A stretch of 64,000 nt of DNA from Saccharothrix australiensis (GCF_003634935.1 NZ_RBXO01000001.1:6039501-6103500), one strand, 5' to 3'; positions 31,278 to 39,628 are shown, numbered from the stretch's first letter. Program-made: numbers and translations. The notes: generated by a model from the letters alone, not told the origin.

Positions 31278-31663
31278 GCGCGCCGGACCGGCCGCCCGCC
31301 CGGCAGCGGGTGGTGGTGACCAGTCCCCGGACCCGCGCGCCGCGCGTGCGCCGCCCGTACCCGGCGTCCCGCGAGATCGACGAGCAGAGCGAGCTGGGCG
31401 CCGTCTACATGCGGTCGCTGATCCGGGCCCAGCGGCGGCTCGGCCTGCTGCTGTGCGGGGTCGTCTGCGGGAGCGTCGCGGCGCTGCCGCTGCTGTTCCG
31501 CCTCGCGCCGTCGGTCGCGGCGCAGCGGCTGCTCGGGCTGCCGCTGCCGTGGCTGCTGCTGGGCGGGCTGGTGTTCCCCGTGTTCGTGCTGGCGGGCTGG
31601 TTCTACGTGCGGCAGGCCGAGCGCGGCGAGCGCGAGTTCGCCGAGCTGGTGGAGCGTTCGTGA
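31274..31663 (+). CDS. Small membrane partner of the symporter (DUF485-like)
   Basis: 129 residues: a basic Arg/Pro-rich N-terminus, then two hydrophobic segments (LGLLLCGVVCGSVAALPLLF and LPWLLLGGLVFPVFVLAGWF). SELGAVYMRSLIRAQRR precedes the first helix. Proteins of this shape (DUF485/YjcH-like) are encoded directly before acetate permease-type symporters. GTG starts overlap both neighbouring genes (31274 with the regulator stop; 31660 with its own stop), so it is coupled at both ends. Confidence 0.8.
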   Translation: MSAPDRPPARQRVVVTSPRTRAPRVRRPYPASREIDEQSELGAVYMRSLIRAQRRLGLLLCGVVCGSVAALPLLFRLAPSVAAQRLLGLPLPWLLLGGLVFPVFVLAGWFYVRQAERGEREFAELVERS

Positions 31664-33369
31664 ACAGCGCCTACGGCGTCGTCGCGGTCGTGGTGGTCGC
31701 GGTCGGCACGGTCCTGGTCGGGGCGTACGGGTTGCGGATCTCCCGGACGACGTCGGACTTCTTCGTCGCCTCGCGCACGGTGTCGCCGTGGTGGAACGCC
31801 TCCGCCATCGGCGGCGAGTACCTGTCGGCGGCCTCGTTCGTCGGCATCGCGGGGCTGGTCTTCGCCCACGGGCCGGACATGCTGTGGTTCCCGGTCGGGT
31901 ACACGGCGGGCTACCTGGTGCTGCTGGCGCTGGTGGCGGCGCCGTTGCGGCGCAGCGGGGCGTACACGCTGCCGGACTTCGCCGAGGCGCGGTTCGCGTC
32001 GCCCGTGGTGCGGGCGGTGGCCGGCGTGCTCGCGCTGGGCATCGGGTGGCTGTACCTGTTGCCGCAGTTGCAGGGCGCGGGGCTGACGCTGCACACCGTC
32101 ACGGGCGCGCCGGACTGGCTGGGCGCGGTGGTGGTCGCGGTGGTCGTGACGGCCAACGTCATCTCCGGCGGGATGCGCAGCGTCACGTTCGTGCAGGCGT
32201 TCCAGTACTGGCTCAAGCTCACCGCGATCACCGTCCCCGTGGTGTTCCTGGTGATGGCCTGGCACGCGCACGGCGCGCGCGACCTGAACGGGCCGGAGCT
32301 GCCGGTGTTCCCGCGCGAGACCACCGTCGGGTTCGACGGCGACACGACCATCCACGTCGACCGGCCGGTGGTGTTCACCGGGGCCGGGGCGGTGGACGGC
32401 GCGCGGGTCGACGGGCCGGTCGGGCTCGCGGTCGGCGAGCACACCGTGGCGGCCGGCTCGCGGCTGGTGTTCCCCGAGGGCGCGGCGGTGCCGCGCATGA
32501 CGTCGATCCCGTTCCACACCAACGAGACCTGGGCGCTGCCGCTGCGCGGCGGCGAGCGCTTCCCCTTGTACGCCGTGTACTCGCTGATCATCGCGACGTT
32601 CCTGGGCACGATGGGGCTGCCGCACGTGATCGTCCGCTTCTACACCAACCCGAACGGCCGGGCGGCCCGGCGCACGACGCTGATCGTGCTGGCGATGCTG
32701 GGCACCTTCTACCTGATGCCGCCGATCTACGGCGCGCTCGGCCGGCTCTACACGCCGGAGCTGCTGATGACCGGCGACACCGACGCGGTGGTGCTGGTGC
32801 TGCCGAGCAGGCTGGTGGACGGGGTGGGCGGGCAGCTGCTCGGCGCGCTCGTCGCCGGTGGCGCGTTCGCGGCGTTCCTGTCCACGTCGTCCGGTCTGGC
32901 GGTGTCGCTGGCCGGGGTGCTGAGCCGGGACGTGCTGCGGTTGCGCGGTGTGCGCGGCTTCCGGGTGTCCACGGTGCTCGCGGTGGTGGTGCCGCTGGGC
33001 ATGACGTGGCTGGTGGGCAAGGTGCCGGTGGCGGACATGGTGGGCCTGGCGTTCGCCGTGGCCGCGTCGTCGCTGTGCCCGCTGCTGGTGCTGGGCATCT
33101 GGAGCACGCGGATCACCACGGTCGGCGCGGTGGCCGGGATGCTGGCGGGCGGCGTGCCCGCGCTGGTGGCCGGCCTGGTCACCATCGGCCTCGGCGGCGG
33201 CAACGTGTTCCTGACCAGGCCGGCGGCGTGGACCGTGCCGCTGGGTTTCGTCGTGATGTACGTGGTGTCGCTGCTGACGCCGCGCAGGGTGCCGCCGGGG
33301 GTGAACCACGTCATGGTGCGGTTGCACGCGCCGGAGAACCTGGGTCTGCGCAGCCAGGACCGCCGGTGA
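31660..33369 (+). CDS. Sodium:solute symporter, ActP-like
   Basis: 569-residue member of the SSS family with about 13 hydrophobic helices. Landmarks are ASRTVSPWWNASAIGGEYLSA, GFPVGYTAGY-type FPVGYTAGYLVLL, the FLGTMGLPHVIVRFYTNPNGR loop and SLAGVLSRDV. It probably imports a short carboxylate with Na+. An uncommon hydrophilic insertion of about 65 residues (VFPRETTVGFDGD to FPEGAAVPRM) lies between two helices and should face outside. It is the transporter inside a regulator-kinase operon and may serve as part of the sensor. Confidence 0.9.
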   Translation: MNSAYGVVAVVVVAVGTVLVGAYGLRISRTTSDFFVASRTVSPWWNASAIGGEYLSAASFVGIAGLVFAHGPDMLWFPVGYTAGYLVLLALVAAPLRRSGAYTLPDFAEARFASPVVRAVAGVLALGIGWLYLLPQLQGAGLTLHTVTGAPDWLGAVVVAVVVTANVISGGMRSVTFVQAFQYWLKLTAITVPVVFLVMAWHAHGARDLNGPELPVFPRETTVGFDGDTTIHVDRPVVFTGAGAVDGARVDGPVGLAVGEHTVAAGSRLVFPEGAAVPRMTSIPFHTNETWALPLRGGERFPLYAVYSLIIATFLGTMGLPHVIVRFYTNPNGRAARRTTLIVLAMLGTFYLMPPIYGALGRLYTPELLMTGDTDAVVLVLPSRLVDGVGGQLLGALVAGGAFAAFLSTSSGLAVSLAGVLSRDVLRLRGVRGFRVSTVLAVVVPLGMTWLVGKVPVADMVGLAFAVAASSLCPLLVLGIWSTRITTVGAVAGMLAGGVPALVAGLVTIGLGGGNVFLTRPAAWTVPLGFVVMYVVSLLTPRRVPPGVNHVMVRLHAPENLGLRSQDRR

Positions 33370-34538
33370 CGGCGGTGTGGACGGCGGGCGCGATCCTGGT
33401 GGCGGGCCTGGCCGTGGTGATCACGCTGTGGCGCACGTCCCGCCACCGCAACGACTTCCTGACCCAGGAGCAGCGGATCACGTTCGAGACGCTGCACACG
33501 GCGTGGTCCGCCGCGCCGCCGCTGCGGGCCGGGCTGGTGCCGGAGGCGGCGAAGAAGTCGGCCAAGCACCTGCGGACGCTGCTCGGCACGCCCGCGCTGG
33601 CGCTGACCGACGAGAGCGAGGTCGTGGCGTGGGAGGGCAGCGGCGACCACCACGCGGCCGACGCCATGACGCTGGCCCGCGACGTGTTCGCCACCGGCCG
33701 CACGCGGGCGTTCGACATCGCGTGCGACGAGCCCGACTGCACCGTGCACACGGCGGTGCTCGCGCCGCTGGCGGTGGAGGGCCGGGTGGTCGGCGTGCTC
33801 GCCGCGTACAGCCGGGAGCCGTCCGCCGGGCTGGTGCGGGCCACCAACGAGGTCGCGCGGTGGGCGTCGGGACAGCTGGAGCTGGCCGAGCTGGACCGGT
33901 CGCGGACGCGGCTGGTGGAGGCCGAGGTCCGTGCGCTGCGGGCGCAGATCTCGCCGCACTTCATCTACAACTCGCTGTCCGCCATCGCGTCCTACGTGCG
34001 GACCAACCCCGAGCGGGCGCGGACGCTGCTGCTGGACTTCGCCGACTTCACCCGGTACTCGTTCCGGCGGGCGGGCGACTTCACCACGCTGGCGGAGGAG
34101 CTGCGGTCGATCGACCAGTACCTGGCGCTGGAGCGGGCCAGGTTCGGCGAGCGGCTCCAGGTGACGCTCCAGATCGCGCCCGAGGTGCTGCCGGTGACCG
34201 TGCCGTTCCTCTGCCTCCAGCCGCTGGTCGAGAACGCCGTCCGGCACGGCATGGAGGGCAAGGTCGGTCCCGGCCGCATCTCCATCCTGGCCGCCGACGC
34301 CGGCCAGGAGGCGCACATCACCATCGAGGACGACGGGATCGGCATGGACCCGGAGGCGCTGCGCCGCACCCTGGCGGGGCAGGTCGGCGCGACCGCGGGC
34401 ATCGGGCTGGGCAACATCGACGAACGCCTGCGGCGCTGCTACGGCGACGACTACGGCCTGGTCGTCGAGACGGCGGAGGGGCTGGGCACGAAGGTCAGCG
34501 TCCGGGTGCCGAAGTACCGGGCCGGCGTGCACGCCTGA
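33366..34538 (+). CDS. LytS-type sensor histidine kinase
   Basis: 390 residues. One N-terminal transmembrane segment (VWTAGAILVAGLAVVITLW), a GAF-like sensing region (TPALALTDESEVVAWEG ... VHTAVLAPLAVEGRVVGVLAAY), then the His-kinase domain with phospho-His198 in SPHFIYNSL and a GHKL ATPase (LVENAVRHG, DDGIGMDPE, GIGLGNIDERLR). GTG 33366 overlaps the symporter stop. It closes the operon and should phosphorylate the LytTR regulator at 30438. Confidence 0.92.
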   Translation: MTAVWTAGAILVAGLAVVITLWRTSRHRNDFLTQEQRITFETLHTAWSAAPPLRAGLVPEAAKKSAKHLRTLLGTPALALTDESEVVAWEGSGDHHAADAMTLARDVFATGRTRAFDIACDEPDCTVHTAVLAPLAVEGRVVGVLAAYSREPSAGLVRATNEVARWASGQLELAELDRSRTRLVEAEVRALRAQISPHFIYNSLSAIASYVRTNPERARTLLLDFADFTRYSFRRAGDFTTLAEELRSIDQYLALERARFGERLQVTLQIAPEVLPVTVPFLCLQPLVENAVRHGMEGKVGPGRISILAADAGQEAHITIEDDGIGMDPEALRRTLAGQVGATAGIGLGNIDERLRRCYGDDYGLVVETAEGLGTKVSVRVPKYRAGVHA

Positions 34539-34829
34539 GCGGACCGCGCCCCGCGCAAGGCGCGGTGGTGTGGTCCGCGTCATTCGCGAGCGCGTTTCGA
34601 GCGGTACGGCGGGTGACCCCGTCGGGAACCCGACGACCGGTGGGGTGAAAGCCCTCCCCGTCGGGTGGCTCGACTGTCGTCCCGCGTCGCGGCGGGACCA
34701 CAATCGAACCGGACCCGGCGGCCCGGTGGCACCACCCGAGGGGTGGCAGGCGATCGCCCCGCCGTTCCGGGCGACATCCGATCGCCGCACCGGTGTCGAA
34801 TTCCCGCGCGTTTTCCGGAAGGAGAAGAG
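34539..34829. other. Intergenic region without a gene
   Basis: 291 bp between the kinase operon and the first small secreted gene. It holds short GC-rich inverted repeats (for example around GTCGGGAACCCGAC, 34620-34633) but no coding frame I trust. A promoter for the secreted pair is expected here; I cannot place it. Confidence 0.5.
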
Positions 34830-35111
34830 ATGTCGATCGCGACCCGACTGCCGGCCGTCGCGGGCGTCGCCGCGCTGTGCCTTTCCCTCATGAGCGGCAC
34901 CGCGACCGCGGAGAGCACGCCGGCCCCGCCGCAGGAGCCCGCGTGGCCCGCCGCGGCGTCGGCGTACCAGGGCGAGTGGAAGGAGTTCGGCCGGTACGAG
35001 AAGGCGATCCACTGCATCGCGGTCGGCGCGGGCTACAAAGCCGCCGGCCGGTGGAAGGAATACCGGTGCGTGCCCAAGGGCCGGAAGATGTGGGTGCTCT
35101 ACTACCGCTGA
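34830..35111 (+). CDS. Small secreted two-cysteine protein, first of a tandem pair
   Basis: 93 residues with a Sec signal peptide (IATRLPAVAGVAALCLSLMSGTATA, cleavage near residue 27) leaving a ~65-residue basic protein. The mature part has two cysteines in the pattern HCIAVGAGYKAAGRWKEYRC followed by G, then WVLYYR at the C-terminus. The next gene encodes a relative with the same spacing. GGAAGGAG sits eight bases before ATG 34830. I do not recognise a characterised family; the single disulfide, small size and aromatic end suggest an extracellular binder, inhibitor or signalling peptide. Confidence 0.8.
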   Translation: MSIATRLPAVAGVAALCLSLMSGTATAESTPAPPQEPAWPAAASAYQGEWKEFGRYEKAIHCIAVGAGYKAAGRWKEYRCVPKGRKMWVLYYR

Positions 35112-35168
35112 CCGACCACCACAGGGCGCACCGGGCGAACACCGCACAACCGGAAGGAATCGTCAGCC

Positions 35169-35456
35169 ATGTCCGTCATCCGACGTGTCATCCCCGTTCT
35201 CGCCGCCGGTACGTTCGGCCTGGTCCTGGTCGCGGCACCCGCCGGCGCGACCGAGGCCGCCACCCCACCGCAGGACGCCCAGGGCGTGGAGCGGATCTCG
35301 GCGGAATACCCGCACAAGGACGGCCTGTTCGGCAACAAGAAGCGGTGCGTGGCAGCCGGTGAAGCCGGCATCCTGGCCAAGAAGTGGATCGCCTACAAGT
35401 GCAAGCCGGAGGGCCAGAACTACCGCCTTTGGTACCGCACCAAGGACGACATCTAA
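35169..35456 (+). CDS. Small secreted two-cysteine protein, second of the pair
   Basis: 95 residues: signal peptide (VIRRVIPVLAAGTFGLVLVAAPAGA) and a ~68-residue mature part with KKRCVAAGEAGILAKKWIAYKC and the ending YRLWYRTKDDI. The cysteine spacing, a Trp-x2-Tyr before the second Cys and the terminal WYR/YYR match the upstream gene, so the two arose by duplication. GGAAGGA precedes ATG 35169. The 57-bp gap and shared orientation indicate one transcript. Confidence 0.8.
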   Translation: MSVIRRVIPVLAAGTFGLVLVAAPAGATEAATPPQDAQGVERISAEYPHKDGLFGNKKRCVAAGEAGILAKKWIAYKCKPEGQNYRLWYRTKDDI

Positions 35457-35523
35457 TCCCGACCCCAGCCGACTCCCGCACTCCGAGCCGGGACTTCCTC
35501 ACTCCGTAGGATCACACGGCTCG

Positions 35524-35714
35524 GCCGCCGTCGGGCTTGTCGCGCCTCATTTCCCGCCGCCTGCGAAGCAGCGGCCATCCGGCACGGCCGCCGTCGGGCT
35601 GTCGCGCCTCATTTCCCGCCGATCACGCTCTTCGATCGGCGGGAAATCAGGCGCGACAGCCCGACCACAGGGCGGCCGAGCCCGCCGCGACGAAGTCGCG
35701 GCAATCCAACACAG
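35524..35714 (-). repeat. Two-hairpin dispersed element, copy 2, with a partial tandem unit
   Basis: On the minus strand: GCTGTGTTGGATT tag (35714-35702 region), small hairpin GCCGCGAC-TTC-GTCGCGGC (35684-35702), spacer, long hairpin with arms 35634-35665 and 35593-35624 (31 of 32 positions paired, 9-nt loop 35625-35633 reading GAAGAGCGT). A second copy of one long-hairpin arm with its CGGCCGCCGTCGGGCT lead-in lies at 35524-35558. The element starts immediately after the stop codon of the transposase-derived gene at 35716. Confidence 0.85.
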
Positions 35715-35715
35715 C

Positions 35716-36282
35716 TCAGACACCCCCCGCACGGCGCTCCGCCGCGTCCAGCAGCAGGCGCAGCCACTCGGCTTCCGGCGAGTCGTTCTCCGCCGCGACC
35801 CGGCGCAGCCGCAGCCACAGGCCGATGTCGGTCCACTCCTGGAACCGGCGGTGCGCGGTCGGCACCGTCACGCCGAACGTCGCGGGCAGGTGCCGCCACG
35901 CGCAGCCGCTCGACAGGACGAACACGATGGCCGTGAAGAGGGCCCGGTCCGACACCCGGCCGCGGCCGCCGCCCTGGCGGCGGACCTTCGCCGGCGGGAT
36001 CAGCGGCTCGACCATCGCCCACAGCGACGGCGGCACGAGTCGGGCCGCCAGCTGTTCGACCACGTCGGCGTGCGGTGGCTTGCGGGGCGGTTCCGGCGCT
36101 CTGCGCACCCACGGTTCCTGGCGCTGGGCGTCGCCGCGCTGACGGGCGCGCAGCAGGGTCGCCAGCGCCGCCTCGTCGCGCCGGGGCGCGACGGCCGGGT
36201 GCGCGTGCTGCTGGGCCTGGCGGGCGATCTCGGCGCCCACCGTGCGGCCGAACGGCTGCGCGGTTCGTGCGTAGTCGGTCAT
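35716..36282 (-). CDS. Transposase-derived protein with IS5-type N-terminal domain (DUF4096), no catalytic domain
   Basis: 188 residues. Residues about 85-165 match the N-terminal DNA-binding domain of IS5-family transposases (LVPPSLWAMVEPLIPP, RVSDRALFTAIVFVLSSGCAWRHLP, VPTAHRRFQEWTDIGLWLRL). The DDE catalytic part is absent: the frame ends shortly after, and no remnant is readable downstream, where the two-hairpin repeat begins. A ~80-residue Arg/Gln/Pro-rich N-terminal addition is unlike a transposase. ATG 36282 follows GGAGGA at 36286-36291. Either a truncated IS or a domesticated DNA-binding protein; intact frame, own ribosome site and normal codon use favour the latter. Confidence 0.75.
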   Translation of the reverse strand: MTDYARTAQPFGRTVGAEIARQAQQHAHPAVAPRRDEAALATLLRARQRGDAQRQEPWVRRAPEPPRKPPHADVVEQLAARLVPPSLWAMVEPLIPPAKVRRQGGGRGRVSDRALFTAIVFVLSSGCAWRHLPATFGVTVPTAHRRFQEWTDIGLWLRLRRVAAENDSPEAEWLRLLLDAAERRAGGV

Positions 36283-36476
36283 CAGGTCCTCCGCCACAGG
36301 ACTGCCGTGATGCCCATCACGCTAGGAAGCCGGCCGCCCGCCGGTAACCGCGTTCCGGTCGAACGGGGTGAGTCAGCGTCACACGGCCACCCGGGTACCG
36401 CCCAGCGGCGCTCCAGGCGCGACGAACGGGCGAGCGGTCGGTTTCGGGAAGCCCGCTCGCGCCCCTCGAAGACGGA

Positions 36477-36482
36477 TACCCT
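36477..36482 (+). promoter_or_regulatory. Putative -10 for the leaderless phosphoesterase gene
   Basis: TACCCT (TANNNT) ends six bases before GTG 36489; no ribosome site lies between. Confidence 0.45.
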
Positions 36483-36488
36483 CGACCC

Positions 36489-37328
36489 GTGACACCGCGC
36501 CTGCTTGCCACCAGCGACCTGCACGTGACCTACCGGCAGAACCGCGACTTCGTGTCGGCGATCGAGCCCGGCTCCCCCGACGACTGGCTGATCGTGGCCG
36601 GTGACGTGGCGGAGAAGTTCGACGACGTGGAATGGGCCCTGGACGCCCTGCGCAAGCGTTTTCGCCGGGTGGTGTGGTCACCCGGCAACCACGAGCTGTG
36701 GACGGTGAAGGACGACCCGGTCCAGAGCCGCGGCGAGGTGCGCTACAAGCAGCTCGTCGAGCTGTGCCGGAGCCTCGGCGTCCTCACCCCCGAGGACGAG
36801 TTCGCGGTGTTCGAGGGAGCGGGCGGGCCGGTCGCGGTGGCGCCGCTGTTCACGCTCTACGACTACACCTTCCGACCCGCCGGCACGACGGACAAGGCGT
36901 CCGCGCTGGCCGCGGCGCAGGAGGCGGGCGTGGTGTGCACGGACGAGTACTTCCTGCACCCGGACCCGTACCCGAGCCGGGAGGCGTGGTCCGCGGCGCG
37001 GGTCGCGGAGTCCGAGCGGCGGCTGGACGCGGTCGACACCGCGCTGCGGACGGTGCTGATCAACCACTGGCCACTGGTGCGCGACCCCACGTTCGTGCTG
37101 CGGTACCCCGAATTCGCGCTGTGGTGCGGCACGGAGCGCACCGCGGACTGGCACCTGCGCTACCGCGCGGCCGTCGCGGTGTACGGCCACCTGCACATCC
37201 CCCGCACCATCCGCAAGGACGGCGTGCGGTTCGACGAGGTGTCGCTGGGCTACCCGCGCGAGTGGCAGCCACGCGGCTGGACGCGGGCGCCCCTGCTGGA
37301 CGTGCTGCGGGAAGGGGACGCCCGGTGA
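36489..37328 (+). CDS. Metallophosphoesterase
   Basis: 279-residue calcineurin-like phosphoesterase with the metal-site motifs in order: SDLH (about 9-12), GDVAEKFDD (about 38), GNHE (about 59-62), INHWPL and YGHLH near the end. It is commonly encoded directly before a 4'-phosphopantetheinyl transferase in actinomycetes; it could hydrolyse a phosphopantetheine or CoA-related substrate, which is an inference from that pairing. Overlaps the next gene by GTGA. Start appears leaderless. Confidence 0.88.
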   Translation: MTPRLLATSDLHVTYRQNRDFVSAIEPGSPDDWLIVAGDVAEKFDDVEWALDALRKRFRRVVWSPGNHELWTVKDDPVQSRGEVRYKQLVELCRSLGVLTPEDEFAVFEGAGGPVAVAPLFTLYDYTFRPAGTTDKASALAAAQEAGVVCTDEYFLHPDPYPSREAWSAARVAESERRLDAVDTALRTVLINHWPLVRDPTFVLRYPEFALWCGTERTADWHLRYRAAVAVYGHLHIPRTIRKDGVRFDEVSLGYPREWQPRGWTRAPLLDVLREGDAR

Positions 37329-37987
37329 TCGCCGACATCCTGCCCGAGGCGGTCTCGGCGGTCGACACGTTCGAGGACCACGACGTCGAGCTGTTCCCGG
37401 AGGAGGCCGAGCTCGTCGCCAACGCCGTCGACAAGCGGCGCAAGGAGTTCACCACGGGGCGGCACTGCGCCAGGGCCGCGCTCGGGCGGCTCGGCATCCC
37501 GCCCGTGCCGCTGCTCGCCGGCCCGCGCCGCGAGCCGACGTGGCCGGACGGCGTCGTGGGCAGCATCACGCACTGCAAGGGCTACCGCGCGGCGGCGGTC
37601 GGGCGCACCGACCGGGTGTGGACGATCGGCATCGACGCCGAGCCGAACGAGCCGACGCCGCCGGGCGTGCTGGAGGCCATCGCGCTGCCCTCGGAGCTGG
37701 AGATGGTCTCGGCGCTGCGCGAGGCGGGCGACAAGGTCGCGTGGGACCGGTTGCTGTTCAGCGCGAAGGAGACCGTCTACAAGGCGTGGTTCCCGCTGGC
37801 GCGGACGTGGCTGGGGTTCGAGGATGCGGAGTTGACGGTCAACCCGGACGACGGCACGTTCCGCGCGCGGGTGCTCATCGAGGCGCCGGTCGTGGACGGG
37901 GTGCCCCTGGACGGGTTCACCGGTCGCTGGCTGGCGAGGGAGGGGTTTGTGGTGACCGCTATCGCGGTACCTGCCTTGACGACCTAG
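37325..37987 (+). CDS. 4'-phosphopantetheinyl transferase (EntD/Sfp type)
   Basis: Transfers phosphopantetheine from CoA to a Ser of carrier proteins in PKS/NRPS or siderophore assembly. The 220-residue protein has the N-terminal RRKEFTTGRHCARAAL, GSITHCKGY, the Mg-binding GIDAEPNEP and the C-terminal LFSAKETVYKAWFPL. This length and the RRxEF motif place it in the EntD-like subgroup. GTG 37325 overlaps the phosphoesterase. No carrier protein is in the window, so its clients are elsewhere. Confidence 0.93.
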   Translation: MIADILPEAVSAVDTFEDHDVELFPEEAELVANAVDKRRKEFTTGRHCARAALGRLGIPPVPLLAGPRREPTWPDGVVGSITHCKGYRAAAVGRTDRVWTIGIDAEPNEPTPPGVLEAIALPSELEMVSALREAGDKVAWDRLLFSAKETVYKAWFPLARTWLGFEDAELTVNPDDGTFRARVLIEAPVVDGVPLDGFTGRWLAREGFVVTAIAVPALTT

Positions 37988-37996
37988 GAGGCAGTG

Positions 37997-39475
37997 ATGG
38001 GCGACGAGGTGGCACGGCAGGAGTTCACCCGGGAGGACCGGACGCGGTACCGCACGAAGGTCCGCAGCTGCCTGGACGTGTTCGCCCGGATGCTGAGCGA
38101 GTCCAGGTTCGAGTTCGACCGGCCCATGACCGGGCTGGAGATCGAGATGAACCTCGTGGACGACGCGGGCGACCCGGCGATGCGCAACGCGGCGGCGCTG
38201 GACGCGATCGCGGACCCGGACTTCGTGACCGAGCTGGGGCAGTGGAACCTGGAGATCAACGTCGCGCCGCGCGAGCTGACGGCGGGCGGCATCAGCGGGT
38301 TCGAGTCGGTGGTGCGCGACTCCCTGAACGAGGCCGACCGCAAGGCGCGCGCCGTGGACGCGCACATGGTGATGGTGGGCATCCTGCCGACGTTGCAGGC
38401 CAAGCACATGGCGCGGGACGCGCTGTCGGGCAACCCCCGCTACGGGCTGCTCAACGAGCAGGTCCTCGCCGCGCGCGGCGAGGACCTGCACATCTCCATC
38501 AGCGGTGTGGACAAGCTCCAGATGACGGCCGACTCGATCGTGCCGGAGGGTGCTTGCACCTCGACGCAGTTCCACCTCCAGGTGCCGCCCGACTCGTTCG
38601 CGGCGTACTGGAACGCGGCGCAGGCGATCGCCGGCGTGCAGGTGGCGGTGGGCGCGAACTCGCCGTTCCTGATGGGCAAGGAGCTGTGGCGGGAGACGCG
38701 GATCGCGTTGTTCCAGCAGGCCACCGACACCCGCAGCGACGAGCTGAAGGAGCAGGGCGTCCGACCGCGCGTGTGGTTCGGCGAGCGGTGGATCACGTCG
38801 ATCTTCGACCTGTTCGAGGAGAACGTGCGGTACTTCCCGGCGCTGCTGCCGATCTGCGACGAGGAGGACCCCGTCCAGGTGCTGGAGCGCGGCGACACGC
38901 CCTCGCTGGCGGAGCTGCGCCTGCACAACGGGACCATCTACCGGTGGAACCGGCCGGTGTACGACGTGGTGCGGGACCAGCCGCACCTGCGCGTGGAGAA
39001 CCGGGTGCTGCCCGCCGGGCCGACCGTGGTGGACACGCTGGCGAACGGGGCGTTCTACTACGGCCTGGTGCGGATGCTGGCGGAGGAGGAACGCCCGCTG
39101 TGGTCGCAGATGTCGTTCAGCGCGGCCGAGGAGAACTTCACCGCGGGCGCCCGGCACGGCCTCGACGCGCAGGTGTACTGGCCGGGGCTGGGCACGGTGC
39201 CGGTGGCCGAGCTGGTGCTGCGGCGGCTGCTGCCGCTGGCGCACGAGGGCCTGGTGAAGCTCCAGGTGGCGCAGGAGGAGCGGGACCGGCTGCTCGGCGT
39301 GATCGAGCAGCGCTGCCTGACCGGGGTGAACGGCGCGACGTGGCAGGCGGGCTCCTTCCACCGGCACTACGACCACACGTCGCTGGACCGGCCCGAGGCG
39401 CTGCGCCGGATGCTGCGCGGCTACCGGGACCTGATGCACACCAACGAACCCGTGCACACCTGGCCCGTGCAGTAG
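37997..39475 (+). CDS. Glutamate-cysteine ligase family protein (GCS2)
   Basis: 492-residue ATP-dependent carboxylate-amine ligase of the GCS2 fold. GLEIEMNLVDDAG is the metal/ATP-binding Glu segment, followed by WNLEINVAPRELT, the GVQVAVGANSPFLMGKELWRETR active-site region and the C-terminal LRRLLPLAHEGL. Actinobacterial homologues are annotated glutamate-cysteine ligase, although true EgtA/GshA activity for this long subgroup is not shown by sequence. ATG 37997 has AGGAGG upstream; the stop of the PPTase gene lies inside the ribosome site region. Confidence 0.82.
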   Translation: MGDEVARQEFTREDRTRYRTKVRSCLDVFARMLSESRFEFDRPMTGLEIEMNLVDDAGDPAMRNAAALDAIADPDFVTELGQWNLEINVAPRELTAGGISGFESVVRDSLNEADRKARAVDAHMVMVGILPTLQAKHMARDALSGNPRYGLLNEQVLAARGEDLHISISGVDKLQMTADSIVPEGACTSTQFHLQVPPDSFAAYWNAAQAIAGVQVAVGANSPFLMGKELWRETRIALFQQATDTRSDELKEQGVRPRVWFGERWITSIFDLFEENVRYFPALLPICDEEDPVQVLERGDTPSLAELRLHNGTIYRWNRPVYDVVRDQPHLRVENRVLPAGPTVVDTLANGAFYYGLVRMLAEEERPLWSQMSFSAAEENFTAGARHGLDAQVYWPGLGTVPVAELVLRRLLPLAHEGLVKLQVAQEERDRLLGVIEQRCLTGVNGATWQAGSFHRHYDHTSLDRPEALRRMLRGYRDLMHTNEPVHTWPVQ

Positions 39476-39498
39476 GCGCACCGGTCGCCCTGCGCCGG

Positions 39499-39541
39499 GC
39501 GCGGTCGGTGGTGGCTCCTGCGGCGCGGTCGGTGGTGGCTC
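39499..39541. repeat. Two direct repeats in the convergent intergenic region
   Basis: GCGCGGTCGGTGGTGGCTC is repeated at 39499 and 39523 (period 24). It precedes the terminator hairpin; no other role is visible. Confidence 0.5.
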
Positions 39542-39576
39542 GGGCGGCACGCGTCGCCGGGCTCTCGTGCGGTGCT

Positions 39577-39622
39577 CGCGGTCCGGTCGACGCGACGGGT
39601 GTGCCGCGTCGACCGGACCGCG
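39577..39622. terminator. Bidirectional terminator between convergent genes
   Basis: Perfect 18-bp inverted repeat, arms 39577-39594 (CGCGGTCCGGTCGACGCG) and 39605-39622, 10-nt loop. It lies between the ends of the ligase gene (39475) and the 2OG oxygenase gene (39629). Confidence 0.85.
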
Positions 39623-39628
39623 CCCGCC

